Assembly (NCBI GenBank): GCA_021732005.1
Contig: JAKFVT010000001.1
Location: forward strand, 17,923 to 81,922
Source of the DNA: Mycobacterium sp.
GTDB lineage: Bacteria > Actinomycetota > Actinomycetes > Mycobacteriales > Mycobacteriaceae
DNA: 64,000 bases
Direction: 5' to 3'
The notes beneath the pieces are model-generated. The model was not told the origin of the DNA. It ran no database searches and saw nothing but the letters and a program-made list of their open reading frames with translations. Positions 52,200 to 60,763 of this stretch are shown piece after piece (the first letter of the stretch is position 1; every line of letters starts with the position of its first letter). The translations under genes were made by a program, and so were the position numbers.

Positions 52200-54641
52200 T
52201 CAGACCAGTGCGGGCGCGCTCACACCCGCGCTGATCGCGGCATACACCACGTCGGCAACGTCACCGCCCTGCCAGCACAGCAGCGTCTCTAAGCGGCGGC
52301 ACTGAGCGAAATCGTGCTGGTAGGCGACCAATTGGTGTGGCTCCTCCACACCCATCAAGCCGGGGCGCTGAGCACCCGCCATGAGTCGATCGTTCTCGTA
52401 CTGGGCGGTCAGCTCGGCCCACTCACGCTCCGAGGGCCACTGCCCCGCGATCACCGCGCGCGCCACCGACGTGGCGGCCGTCGACATCTCGGGCCCCGAA
52501 AACACCACCCGCTGAGTGAGCTGGCGCGCGTAGCGCTCAGCTTCGTCTGCATCGCGCTGCAACCCGACGTACACCGCCGGAGCGATCGTTTCCAAGCGGT
52601 GCGAGCGATCCCGCGTGAGCCTCGACGCATCAGCTTCACCAGGCGCTCCCGCAGGCGCGATACCGATCGCGACATCCGGTGTGGCGGAACGAACCTCGTC
52701 GGAGTCGTGCGCCCACGTCGTGGCAATCGCCGACACCGCGTCACCACGCATCCGAACTGCCCGCAGTACGGTCTCCGCCGGATTGAACCAGCCCAACCAG
52801 CGAGCATCGAAGTCTGGGTCGAAGTGTGCGGCCAACGGCATCGACCGGCGAATGTAGACGCCAGGCGGAATATAGCCAGCACCCTCGTTGGTGGTTACCC
52901 ACATCTCCGGGAAGCCGGAAGCGCCGCGCGTTACCGCCACTGCCCATTCCAGGCCCGGATAGGCCACGCTCGAGGCTGCCGCGAGATCCGCCACCACCGT
53001 GCGGGCCGACTCAAGATCGGTCATCGACACGTCGCGACCCACTCGCTGGTTGTTGACCTCACGCAGGCCTGGCAAGAAACCCGGCGCACCAGCGGCTGCA
53101 GCGCCTCCCGCTGCAGCGGCGGCAGGGGCCGACGGTGCGGAACCGGCAGCGGCGGCGGCGGCAGCTGTGGCCGGTGCCGATGGAGGAAGCACCGACCCGT
53201 ACGAGGTCATCTGCGGCGCCGCACCCGAGGAACCGCCGGCCGCTCCCAGGCCTCCCGCTGGAATGCCGCCCATCCCGCCACCGGCAGAGCCCGCCGCCCC
53301 GGTAGGAGTGGTCGAAGCGGGAACGGTCGACGCCGTGGGTGCCGCCGAGGCCGGCGCAGAGGCCTGCGCCAGTGGAGCCGCCGACAGAGGTCCTGAAGGT
53401 GTTTGTGGTGGCGCTGATGACGCCAGCGGCGGCATCCCGCCTGCCGCGGCGTTGCCCGCCGCCATCCCGCGCCCGAATTCGCTGCCCAGCGACGACGGGC
53501 TAGCGCTGGAGGCTGGCCCCTGCAAACCCGAAGCGGGACTGGACATTCCGCTGACACCTTTGGCGCCTCCGGCCATGCCCTGCATACCACCCATTCCGCC
53601 ACCCAGACTGCTCAGCGGCGACGATCCCCCACCCCCAGAACCGCCACCACTCCCCATCGAGGGCGGCGGCGGCATGGACGGCGGTTTGGATGCACCAGCC
53701 CCATCTGTCGGAGAAACCCTTTGATAGCCCGTGGCTAGGGGATTCGGGAGTCCAGTGCCCTGACCGGCGTCCGGGCTGCTGGAAGAATCGGTGATGTCCC
53801 CCTTGTGGTATCCATCGCTGCCTGGTTTTGGCACATTCGTGGAATCGGCGGGCTGTGTTGAAGGCCCGTCACTGGGATCGGCTCGGTGGTGGCTGTCCTG
53901 GTCCTCGGATTCGCCGTTCTGCTTTGGTGATCCTGGTGGTGCTTCGGGGATGCCAAACTTGTTCGTCAGCATCGTGGTCTGCTCGGTCATCCACCCGTGC
54001 AGCTCGGTACGGTGCTCTTCGATCAGGGTCCGGTATTTGGTGGTGATAACGGCGATCTTGGCTGTGGGAACGCCGCCGGGGGCATTGAGATACTGCTCGA
54101 TCTCCTGGTGTGCTGCGTCATGGGCGTCGCGAATGTTGCGCTTCCCCAGCCTGATTAGGTCACTCATTTGGCTTTGGGTTGTGCTCACGCCGTCGAGGAC
54201 GCTTGCTACCGCCTTGTGTGCCTTCTCTTCGGCCTCGTAGTGCTCGTATGCGGCGTCGGCGCCGGCGCCGTCGCTCCACCAGCCTCCTGGTGAGAACACT
54301 TCGTCCTTTGAGCGCTCCGCGGCCGAGGCCGCGTCTTGATGGTGCTCGGACAGCTTCTTGAGTTTGGTTGCGGTTTGGGCCAGTTCGGATTCCGATTCGG
54401 TCGGCCACACTCCTGGGCCGACCAAGTAGCCGGTGAACATTCCGGGCTGGAGGTGAATATCGCCGCCGCCGGGCATGCCCAGGCTTGGTACATAGTTATC
54501 GGCCGGCGGCTTTGCCGCATTGAAACCTTTCAGCAGCTTGGCTGCCTCCGAGTTGGCCACCTCGGCAGCCGTTTTGACGTGGCCAGCCTCTTTGCTAGCT
54601 GCGTCCGCGACGCCGCTGCTCGCATTGGTTGCGGCTGGCAT
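52200..54641 (-). CDS. ESX-associated protein with DUF5632/DUF5631-like domains
   Basis: The 813-residue protein has a helical WXG100-like N-terminal region (EVFSPGGWWSDGAGADAAYE), a long glycine/serine/proline/alanine linker (about 260-530), and two C-terminal domains. The first (YPGLEWAVAVTRGASGFPEM, then VTTNEGAGYIPPGVYIRRSM) fits DUF5632. The second (RYARQLTQRVVFSGPEMSTA to CRRLETLLCW) fits DUF5631. This layout is typical of Esp-type proteins of ESX loci. ATG 54641 overlaps the stop of the gene before it (TAATG), so I prefer it to the GTG at 54659. It may be a secreted substrate or chaperone. Confidence 0.75.
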   Translation of the reverse strand: MPAATNASSGVADAASKEAGHVKTAAEVANSEAAKLLKGFNAAKPPADNYVPSLGMPGGGDIHLQPGMFTGYLVGPGVWPTESESELAQTATKLKKLSEHHQDAASAAERSKDEVFSPGGWWSDGAGADAAYEHYEAEEKAHKAVASVLDGVSTTQSQMSDLIRLGKRNIRDAHDAAHQEIEQYLNAPGGVPTAKIAVITTKYRTLIEEHRTELHGWMTEQTTMLTNKFGIPEAPPGSPKQNGESEDQDSHHRADPSDGPSTQPADSTNVPKPGSDGYHKGDITDSSSSPDAGQGTGLPNPLATGYQRVSPTDGAGASKPPSMPPPPSMGSGGGSGGGGSSPLSSLGGGMGGMQGMAGGAKGVSGMSSPASGLQGPASSASPSSLGSEFGRGMAAGNAAAGGMPPLASSAPPQTPSGPLSAAPLAQASAPASAAPTASTVPASTTPTGAAGSAGGGMGGIPAGGLGAAGGSSGAAPQMTSYGSVLPPSAPATAAAAAAAGSAPSAPAAAAAGGAAAAGAPGFLPGLREVNNQRVGRDVSMTDLESARTVVADLAAASSVAYPGLEWAVAVTRGASGFPEMWVTTNEGAGYIPPGVYIRRSMPLAAHFDPDFDARWLGWFNPAETVLRAVRMRGDAVSAIATTWAHDSDEVRSATPDVAIGIAPAGAPGEADASRLTRDRSHRLETIAPAVYVGLQRDADEAERYARQLTQRVVFSGPEMSTAATSVARAVIAGQWPSEREWAELTAQYENDRLMAGAQRPGLMGVEEPHQLVAYQHDFAQCRRLETLLCWQGGDVADVVYAAISAGVSAPALV

Positions 54642-55267
54642 TAGTGCGGCAATCCGCACGCCGATAGTAGGGCGTCGACGGCGCTGTTCGACGCATCGTT
54701 CGCCGCCTTGACTTCATTGATATTCGCCTGCCCAAGAGCAGCATTCATCAAGTCGAGATTCGTTTGGACTACTCGTCGTGCCGGTTCGGCCACATCTGCT
54801 GGAGTCGCGGGTACGAGCGCGTTCTGCATCGAAACGGTCCCACTTAGCGTCCGTAACAGCATGGGAATGTTCGGTTGACCGTCGACCCTGGCGCCGCCCT
54901 GGCTTGCGATCCCTTTGGACGAGACGTCAAACGCTGAGCACACAGCTTGCTTGGCGGCGGCCTGCTGCGCCGCTGTGTACGTGGGTTCGGAAGGCGTGGG
55001 CGCTGCGGCTGTTGATGTGCCGGCAGAGTGTGCGATTGCGTAAGTGATGGCGGCTGTTGCAGCGATGGCGATCACCATGAGGACGGCAGTCACCAGGGCC
55101 CACAGCCACATCCGAGGGGCACGTGGGGTGCCGCCGTGCTGGGTCGGCACGGGTGCCCCGCCACCTGGCGGCGGAGTCCATCCGTAGGGCGGGACGTTGT
55201 GCGGCGGGGTTGGCTGGGGCGGGACGCCACCTGTCGGCGGTGCCCAGGCTGATGTGCCGGTGCTCAT
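54641..55267 (-). CDS. proline-rich membrane-anchored protein
   Basis: The 208-residue protein has a proline- and glycine-rich cytoplasmic N terminus of about 50 residues (PPPGGGAPVPTQHGG), one membrane helix (WLWALVTAVLMVIAIAATAA) and an extracytoplasmic helical domain of about 120 residues with two cysteines (AVCSAFDV and LLSACGLPH) that could form a disulfide. Proteins of this build are common in mycobacterial ESX and plasmid loci. Its stop overlaps the start of the next gene, indicating coupled translation. Confidence 0.7.
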   Translation of the reverse strand: MSTGTSAWAPPTGGVPPQPTPPHNVPPYGWTPPPGGGAPVPTQHGGTPRAPRMWLWALVTAVLMVIAIAATAAITYAIAHSAGTSTAAAPTPSEPTYTAAQQAAAKQAVCSAFDVSSKGIASQGGARVDGQPNIPMLLRTLSGTVSMQNALVPATPADVAEPARRVVQTNLDLMNAALGQANINEVKAANDASNSAVDALLSACGLPH

Positions 55268-55288
55268 GTGTGCCCTCCCTTAGCGCGC

Positions 55289-55558
55289 TTACGTTGTCAG
55301 CGTGGCTGCGTTCGCTTGTTCGGTCGCTTCGTAGGTCGCAACGCTGCACTGTGCGGCGGCCGCCCCGGCAACCGTCAGGCTGGCCAGCTCGGCCAGCCGG
55401 GTGGTGATGAGGCTCGCGGCGACGGCGTTCGTTGCGCCCACATACTCGCCCTGCGGGAGCGTGATGTCTGTCCCGGCGATGGCCGTCATGCGATGCTCGG
55501 CCACGGCGGCCAGGGCAGCCGCGGTGGCCTGGGTGTCGATGTGTGTTTTCGCGGGCAT
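55289..55558 (-). CDS. EspC-like ESX substrate
   Basis: The 89-residue protein is helical and ends with ATYEATEQANAATL, where Y76 and E80 form the YxxxE secretion signal followed by the usual A-x-x-L. This is the pattern of the EspC family (DUF2580) of type VII substrates. The start is ATG 55558 with AGGA 8 nt upstream. It would pair with another substrate for export. A long open frame upstream is not coding. Confidence 0.7.
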   Translation of the reverse strand: MPAKTHIDTQATAAALAAVAEHRMTAIAGTDITLPQGEYVGATNAVAASLITTRLAELASLTVAGAAAAQCSVATYEATEQANAATLTT

Positions 55559-55644
55559 AAGGCCGATCCTACCTGCGGAGCAGGCCAGATACAGCGCCCG
55601 AGAAAAGTACCGCCAATGCCTTCCGGCGGTGTCATCGGCGGGAT

Positions 55645-56406
55645 TCAGCGCAGCAGGGTGGCTAGGCGCGGGTCCTGCCACCACCGCTGCCCCAGCACCG
55701 CCGTGGCAGTCCACAGCGATAACAGGGGGACCGCGGGGCCTTGCACCCGCACCGGTGGGTGTCCGGCGTTGGTGGCCAACGTCAGCGTCCAGGTGTCCAG
55801 TTCCGGGTAGAAACCTGCGACATCGCCGTACCAGAGGCTTTCCAGTCCAGAGCCGCCGTCCCAGATCAGACGGTCGGTGGTGCTCCACACGTGGATGTTC
55901 TGGTGGTCGCGCCAACGGGGCTGGGCATCGCGGCGCGCGGCGACCTTGCGGCGGCGGTTGATGGCGGCGCTCACCGCGAGCGCCCCCACCATCACCGCTG
56001 GTCGGCCGACGACGAAGTAGTCGCTTCGCGCGTAGGTCCCATCGCATCCGTAGAGGAAACTCAGGGTCACATCGGCTTCGAGCAGGCCCTGCTCCTCATC
56101 GCCGAGGACGGGTCCGAAGATGGCGATCGCCGGCGGATCTTGACCTGCAAGGAAGGCTCTTGCGCTCCTGCGCGCATGGTTCCACCACCACTGCCACGGA
56201 TCGCTCGTGGACGGCACAGATCCCGGTTGTCCGGTGTGTGCATGGGGCGTGTGCGGTGTCGGCGCAGGTGACGGAGTTGTGGGCAGCACGCAGAGGTCAC
56301 CGCCTGACCCTGCGGGGCCGTTTCGGAGCTGTTCGTCCCACCACATGTGTTCAGTATTGAGCAGCGGTCCGACAGCTAGCGACGCCTCTACAGTTCGAAT
56401 CGGCAT
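55645..56406 (-). CDS. hypothetical ESX-locus protein
   Basis: The 253-residue protein starts at ATG 56406 (MPIRTVEASLAVGPLLNTEH). It is rich in tryptophan (EHMWWDEQL, PWQWWWNHARR) and contains one hydrophobic stretch (VVGRPAVMVGALAVSAAIN). The C-terminal part (IHVWSTTDRLIWDGGSG, then WYGDVAGFYPELD) is predicted to be beta-rich; it may bind a lipid or another ESX protein. I do not recognise a named family. It diverges from the PE-PPE-like gene at 56550. Confidence 0.6.
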   Translation of the reverse strand: MPIRTVEASLAVGPLLNTEHMWWDEQLRNGPAGSGGDLCVLPTTPSPAPTPHTPHAHTGQPGSVPSTSDPWQWWWNHARRSARAFLAGQDPPAIAIFGPVLGDEEQGLLEADVTLSFLYGCDGTYARSDYFVVGRPAVMVGALAVSAAINRRRKVAARRDAQPRWRDHQNIHVWSTTDRLIWDGGSGLESLWYGDVAGFYPELDTWTLTLATNAGHPPVRVQGPAVPLLSLWTATAVLGQRWWQDPRLATLLR

Positions 56407-56549
56407 CTGTCGGTTCCCACCCCAATGGATTGCCGCGCTCGCCGGCAGATGCTCGTATTTGGGCGGTGCAACGCCCTTCGCTGAGCCGTTAACGTTGCTG
56501 GGACGGGGCGTAGTCGTGCGCGCCCATGACGTCAGTGGAGGAGCTCGCG

Positions 56550-57896
56550 GTGGCACAACTGGATATCGATACTGCTGCTGTCACCCAGACGGCTGGTGCA
56601 GTCGCGTCGGCGTCGGCGGGGGCTTCGCCGACGGGAGTCACCGTGACGCCGCCGGCCTCGGACCCGGTGTCCGCAGCGGTTGCCGAAACGCTGCAGGCAC
56701 GGTGCGCGGCCATCAGCGCGTACAGCACGGTCGCCCAGGCGATCAGTCAAGCGCGAGGATCAATGCTGGCCAGCAGCGCGAACACCTACGAGGAGCAGGA
56801 ACAGCTCAACGCTGCAAGTCTGGGCTCGACCGGCGGGGGCTCCGGGGCGGCCACCGCACCGCCGAGTGTGGTGCCGAGCATCCCGGCACCGACCATTCCG
56901 GCCGTCACGGCCCCGCAACTGGGGCCACCTCCGACCAACGGCAAGGACATCGCCACGCTGCTTCACGGAGGGCCGGGACCCGCCGGTCTCTTCAGCGCAG
57001 CACAACAAATGCGCACCCATGCCGGTCAGTTGCAGGATGCTGCCCGGCGGCTCCAAAGCGGTAGCACCTCGATCTCCGCCGACTGGCAGTCAAGCGCCGG
57101 AGATCAAGCCTCCCAACGGATTACCGAACTCAGTCAGTGGTATGAGCGCCACGGCGAACATGCCACCGCGACCGCCACCGCGCTGGAAACCCACGCCGAG
57201 AGCTTCGCTCGGGCGCGAGCCAACACGCCTACGCCCGAGCAGTTCGAGGACACCGAGCGGCGACTTAAGCAGGCCGCGCAGGCCAACGCCAACCCGGCAA
57301 ACATGGGCCGCTATGCACCGGTGGTGTCTGCGCTGCAGACCGAACTGGGTGGCTTGCACGCCAAGGCGACCGCGCAGTACGCCGACTATGCGCGCAGTGC
57401 CGGTAATCCCTCGCTTGTCGGTGCGCCGCTGGAGCCCCCACCCCGCCCGGGCGCCGGCGGGGTCCAGGCGCTCGACGTGCCACTGTCGCCGGCGCCTGAT
57501 GATCCGCAGAAGTACTGGCTTGACCTGAGCAAGATGGTCGTGCAGGACCCCAAAAAGCTTGGGCCGTACGGGTATCACGAACTGGTCCCCCACTCCGGGG
57601 TGTGGTACCCGGACGTCCCCTCTGGCCCGGCCGAATCGCCGGTCGACCTCAAGGATATTGTTCAGCTCGCGCCGGGTGCCCTGGGCCCGTCCCGTTACCA
57701 GGAACTCATCCCTGGCTCTGGCACTTGGGTACCGGAGCCGCACGCCTTCTACGCTCCCGGTGTGCCGGATAAGCCGCCGGAGTTTCCGATTGATGTTCGC
57801 CGCCTGATCCAGGTTCCCGAGGGACAGTTGGCGCCGTTCGATACCAAGCAGATCGCGCCGGGCCTGTGGTATCAGCTGCCCCCGCACCCGCGGTGA
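56550..57896 (+). CDS. PE-PPE-like fused ESX substrate
   Basis: The 448-residue protein joins two helical-hairpin regions. Residues 1-95 look PE/EspC-like and end in SANTYEEQEQLNAASL, with the YxxxE signal at Y80-E84. Residues about 115-290 (NGKDIATLLHGGPGP, DWQSSAGDQASQRITELSQW) look like a second, WXG/PPE-like bundle. The C-terminal 150 residues contain three repeats built on PYGYHELVPHSGVWYPD and SRYQELIPGSGTWVPE. I chose the GTG at 56550, which has GGAGGAG 7 nt upstream. The paralogue at 60760 has the same first two parts. It is probably exported. Confidence 0.75.
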   Translation: MAQLDIDTAAVTQTAGAVASASAGASPTGVTVTPPASDPVSAAVAETLQARCAAISAYSTVAQAISQARGSMLASSANTYEEQEQLNAASLGSTGGGSGAATAPPSVVPSIPAPTIPAVTAPQLGPPPTNGKDIATLLHGGPGPAGLFSAAQQMRTHAGQLQDAARRLQSGSTSISADWQSSAGDQASQRITELSQWYERHGEHATATATALETHAESFARARANTPTPEQFEDTERRLKQAAQANANPANMGRYAPVVSALQTELGGLHAKATAQYADYARSAGNPSLVGAPLEPPPRPGAGGVQALDVPLSPAPDDPQKYWLDLSKMVVQDPKKLGPYGYHELVPHSGVWYPDVPSGPAESPVDLKDIVQLAPGALGPSRYQELIPGSGTWVPEPHAFYAPGVPDKPPEFPIDVRRLIQVPEGQLAPFDTKQIAPGLWYQLPPHPR

Positions 57897-57900
57897 TCGG

Positions 57901-58365
57901 TTAGGCGAACGCGGCGACGAAGAGGCGCAATTGTTCGGCCTCGTTGTCGAGGCTCTCGAGTACCGGTGCCATGGCCGGCGACTGCAGGGCGGTGCGGAGC
58001 CGCGTGGTGGCCGCGGTCAGTCGGCGGTGCGCGTGGCCCAGCTCCGCGACGCAGATTTCGGTGCTGACTGCGCTGACGACAACGGTGTCGGCGGTTGTCA
58101 GGTCGAAGTGCATGACCTTTCGTGCCGGGTCGTCAGGCGGGTGGAACAGTCGCGAGGCGCACACGTGATCGGCGTGGATGAGGCTGCGCATTTGGGTCTC
58201 CACGGCGGCGGCAAGCAGATAGAGCTGCATCGGCATGCCGCCCAGCGACGGACGCCCGCCACCAGGGGGTCGGCCCAGATCCCCGTAGGTCCGAACGGTC
58301 TCGGCGACTTCGTGCAGCTCGTTGATCACCAAAACGACTTCATCGGGATGGCACGCAATCGTCAT
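57901..58365 (-). CDS. hypothetical helical protein
   Basis: The 154-residue protein begins MTIACHPDEVVLVINELHEV and ends with a long helix (AELGHAHRRLTAATTRLRTA, then ESLDNEAEQLRLFVAAFA). No membrane segment or signal peptide is visible. No family is recognised. It lies between the ESX substrate gene and the XRE gene and is transcribed with the latter. It may be a chaperone-like partner for a substrate, which is only a guess from position and helical content. Confidence 0.55.
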   Translation of the reverse strand: MTIACHPDEVVLVINELHEVAETVRTYGDLGRPPGGGRPSLGGMPMQLYLLAAAVETQMRSLIHADHVCASRLFHPPDDPARKVMHFDLTTADTVVVSAVSTEICVAELGHAHRRLTAATTRLRTALQSPAMAPVLESLDNEAEQLRLFVAAFA

Positions 58366-58390
58366 CGGTACGGCCGCTTCCAGTGATGTT

Positions 58391-59002
58391 CTAGGCCAAC
58401 GGTTCTCGGAGTTTGACGAGGAGACCGATAGCCTCGCCGCGTTCGTCGTCGCCGAGCCAGGGCATGATCCGCGCGATGGCTTCTTCGGCTTCCCGTGCCG
58501 AGTTGGCCATTTCTGTCATTAACGCTTCTCGAGCGTCCGGGCTGATGGCGCGTTGGTGTTCTGACAGGGCTGACCGCAGGGCCAGGATCTGACGGGCCAG
58601 AGCGAACCGATCTCCGGTGTCCAGCCGTGCCGCTTCCGCTGGTGTCGGAGCAGGAGGCAGAGGATCGTCTGTGTCAGTGCGGGTTTCGGGCGCAGGGTGG
58701 TCACCTAGAGTGGTATCCCTTGCGGGCTTCTTGGCACGGGGAGACTTCGCAATGATGGGTGTCGGGTCGCCGCCGGCCAGGGTGTCTTCGATGCTGCCGG
58801 GCTCCCATTCGAGGGCGTCCTCGATCGCGCGAGCGGTGCGCGGATTCACTCGCTTGGGCGTGCGGCGGCGATGCTCGATATTGCGGATCATGTCCACGGA
58901 GACACGTCCGGCCGTGGCCACGTCGACCTGTGTCAGGCCCAACTCCGTGCGCCGCGCCCGGACTGCCGCCGCGAGCTGATCCCAAGACATGATGGGCAAC
59001 AT
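58391..59002 (-). CDS. XRE-family regulator with C-terminal helical domain
   Basis: The 203-residue protein has an N-terminal Cro/CI-type helix-turn-helix (AAAVRARRTELGLTQVDVAT, then GRVSVDMIRNIEHRRRTPKR), a proline-rich linker and a helical C-terminal half. The end of the domain (TARAIEDALEWEPGSIEDTL) is typical of actinobacterial regulators of this type. Starts at 59002 or 58990 are possible. It faces the WhiB gene across a 394-bp region filled with GTGAAAAATC repeats, which are likely to be its operators. Confidence 0.8.
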   Translation of the reverse strand: MLPIMSWDQLAAAVRARRTELGLTQVDVATAGRVSVDMIRNIEHRRRTPKRVNPRTARAIEDALEWEPGSIEDTLAGGDPTPIIAKSPRAKKPARDTTLGDHPAPETRTDTDDPLPPAPTPAEAARLDTGDRFALARQILALRSALSEHQRAISPDAREALMTEMANSAREAEEAIARIMPWLGDDERGEAIGLLVKLREPLA

Positions 59003-59017
59003 TTTGCCCTAGTGAGC

Positions 59018-59367
59018 GTGAAAAAACCTGTTCCTGCCACGACAAACCGTGATAAATCACGCAAAGATCGCCTAGTCGGCGGCTTCACCTGCACATTCAG
59101 CCCGCGCGGAGCTGCAGCGCGGACACTGCTCAACGTTAGCGGGCGGGCCGCCCCTACCCCTATATGCCGCGCGGACGGCAACGCCATTGACTGTGAAAAA
59201 TCATGCCCTGACGGCTGCGTGGGGATTTCGGAGAATCGGCGTTGAAATGCGTATATGGCGATGTACGGGTTACGTCGGAGTGTGTAATTTCCGAGATTTC
59301 ACGGTCGGAAGGGTTGGAGACCGTGAAAAATCCTGCTACGGTGCAACCGTAAGCGTGAAAAATCATG
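59018..59367. repeat. GTGAAAAATC repeat array between XRE and WhiB genes
   Basis: GTGAAAAATCATG occurs at 59193-59205 and 59355-59367, GTGAAAAATCCTG at 59323-59335 and GTGAAAAAACCTG at 59018-59030. A perfect palindrome CGTGATAAATCACG lies at 59048-59061, and an inverted partial copy (GAGATTTCACGG) at 59293. The last two direct copies are 32 bp apart, three helical turns. This 394-bp stretch has no gene and seems to be a shared regulatory region. Confidence 0.6.
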
Positions 59368-59396
59368 GTTTCGGCGCAAGAGAGGACACCCCAAAG

Positions 59397-59846
59397 ATGA
59401 GCAATCAGACCGCCATCGAGCAGGCATCTTCTGGGGCGCGTTCGGTGGATCGCGGCAGCCAGGTCGGGGTGCGGCTCTACCACACCAGCGAACCCACACC
59501 GTGCCAGACAGTTGAGCCGAGCCGGACCCGCAACGGCCAGGAGCTGTGGTTCTCCCAGTTCAAGGACCGCGTCTTGGCAGTCCGGGCATGCCAGGACTGT
59601 CCGTTCATCGGCCGATGCGGCTACAACGCCGTCGCCGCACGGGAGGAGTACGGCGTGTGGGGCGGTCTATCCCTGCCCGGCGACAAGAGCGACCCCGAGC
59701 TTCTGGGCGCGGCCTACGACTACCTGCTGGCGCAGTTCGAGCGTCGCCGCCACATCGAGCTGCCCGGCCTGCCCGCCCCGGCCATGCCGTCTTCGGCGGT
59801 GCGGCGCCGCCGCACCAGCGCCGACGTCCACAGCAGCGCAGCCTGA
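59397..59846 (+). CDS. WhiB-family iron-sulfur transcription factor
   Basis: The 149-residue protein has four cysteines, C36, C65, C68 and C74 (CQTVEPS, then RACQDCPFIGRCGYNAVA), which hold a [4Fe-4S] cluster, and the turn motif GVWGG (86-90). A basic C-terminal tail (VRRRRTSADV) fits the DNA-binding region. WhiB proteins bind sigma factor A and respond to redox signals or nitric oxide. Plasmids and phages of mycobacteria often carry extra copies, and this one probably controls the ESX genes. The ATG at 59397 has AGAGAGGA upstream, a little far from the start. Confidence 0.9.
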   Translation: MSNQTAIEQASSGARSVDRGSQVGVRLYHTSEPTPCQTVEPSRTRNGQELWFSQFKDRVLAVRACQDCPFIGRCGYNAVAAREEYGVWGGLSLPGDKSDPELLGAAYDYLLAQFERRRHIELPGLPAPAMPSSAVRRRRTSADVHSSAA

Positions 59847-59990
59847 CGCGGGAAAGGCCCGAGAGGGATTCGTCGGACGCGGCCTGCCCGGCACCTTTCC
59901 CGCAAGGTGATCGGGTAGGTGTGCTCGGCGATTGGCTGGCCTGCGCGCAACAACTCACTCGACCATCGGCCCGCGGCGCTGGAGCTGGCG

Positions 59991-60230
59991 ATGGAGCGGG
60001 CGCGCCTGCGCCATCACGAGGACGAGCGCCGGCCGTTCCGCGCCGAGATGGAAGCCGCACGCATCGCGCGGTATGAGGCCCAGAGCCGACTGGGCAAGCC
60101 AGCGCATCGCGCTGCCCAGCAGGTGGTGGCCGAGATCGCCGCGCGAGCTGCACGCAAGCGTGTGGTCGCCGAGGAGGCCGAGCGCCAGGCCCGCGCCGAA
60201 CTCGTTGCACGCGTGCGAGGCCAGCGATGA
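59991..60230 (+). CDS. small charged helical protein
   Basis: From ATG 59991, with GGAG 6 nt upstream, the frame gives 79 residues of alternating arginine, glutamate and alanine (MERARLRHHEDERRPFRAEM, ending ARAELVARVRGQR). It is predicted to be one long coiled-coil helix. The frame is open further upstream to a GTG at 59919. No family is recognised. It follows the WhiB gene by 145 bp. Confidence 0.4.
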   Translation: MERARLRHHEDERRPFRAEMEAARIARYEAQSRLGKPAHRAAQQVVAEIAARAARKRVVAEEAERQARAELVARVRGQR

Positions 60231-60397
60231 TGACCCCGGGTCCCAACGGTCTGCCGCGCGCGCTTCGCACGCTTGCCACTGGCTCGAATGGGGTTACGCA
60301 TCAGGCTATTTCACCGAGCCACCCGAATTGGATGTCAGTTGTAGAGTGCGTCATGCCCGCTGGACTATCCCGCACCGGCTTGCGCCGATGAGCGTCG

Positions 60398-60763
60398 TCA
60401 GGCATCCGGTGGCGGCGGCGCGATGTAGCGCTCACCGGTGATGTCAGGGTCGAACCGGGGATCGGTGGGAACCAGGTAGGTCACGAACAAGCCGTGCATG
60501 TGCTCGGTGAGCTGCTTGCGGGTTTCACGCAGCACCGTGGTGATGAGTTCTTCGAGCTCGACGTTGGTGTAGGTGCTCATCGCTTCGGGCGCGATGTCGA
60601 GGTCGACGAGGTCGCCGTTGCTGTCGAAGCGGGCGCGCACGTCATCGTGCAGCGACGGGATGTTGATCCCCTCCGCGGCGTCGAGGAACGCCTTGTTGCG
60701 GGCGCGCATGTGCGCCAGGGCGGCCTCGGCCTGGGCGACGTACTGATCGTCGGTCAGCGTCAT
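60398..60763 (-). CDS. YbaB/EspL-like protein
   Basis: The 121-residue protein has the layout of YbaB-type proteins: an N-terminal helix (DDQYVAQAEAALAHMRARNK), a beta section (DVRARFDSNGDLVDLDIAPE) and a C-terminal helix (NVELEELITTVLRETRKQLT). EspL of the ESX-1 locus is a member of this broad group and stabilises ESX substrates. The ATG overlaps the stop of the fused substrate gene by 4 bp, so both are made from one message. I infer a chaperone or nucleoid-binding role. Confidence 0.65.
   Translation of the reverse strand: MTLTDDQYVAQAEAALAHMRARNKAFLDAAEGINIPSLHDDVRARFDSNGDLVDLDIAPEAMSTYTNVELEELITTVLRETRKQLTEHMHGLFVTYLVPTDPRFDPDITGERYIAPPPPDA

Noticed and set aside
52314..53396. Plus-strand protein of 360 residues
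   Set aside because: It is the antisense of the DUF5631/5632-type gene and is rich in arginine and glycine without structure.
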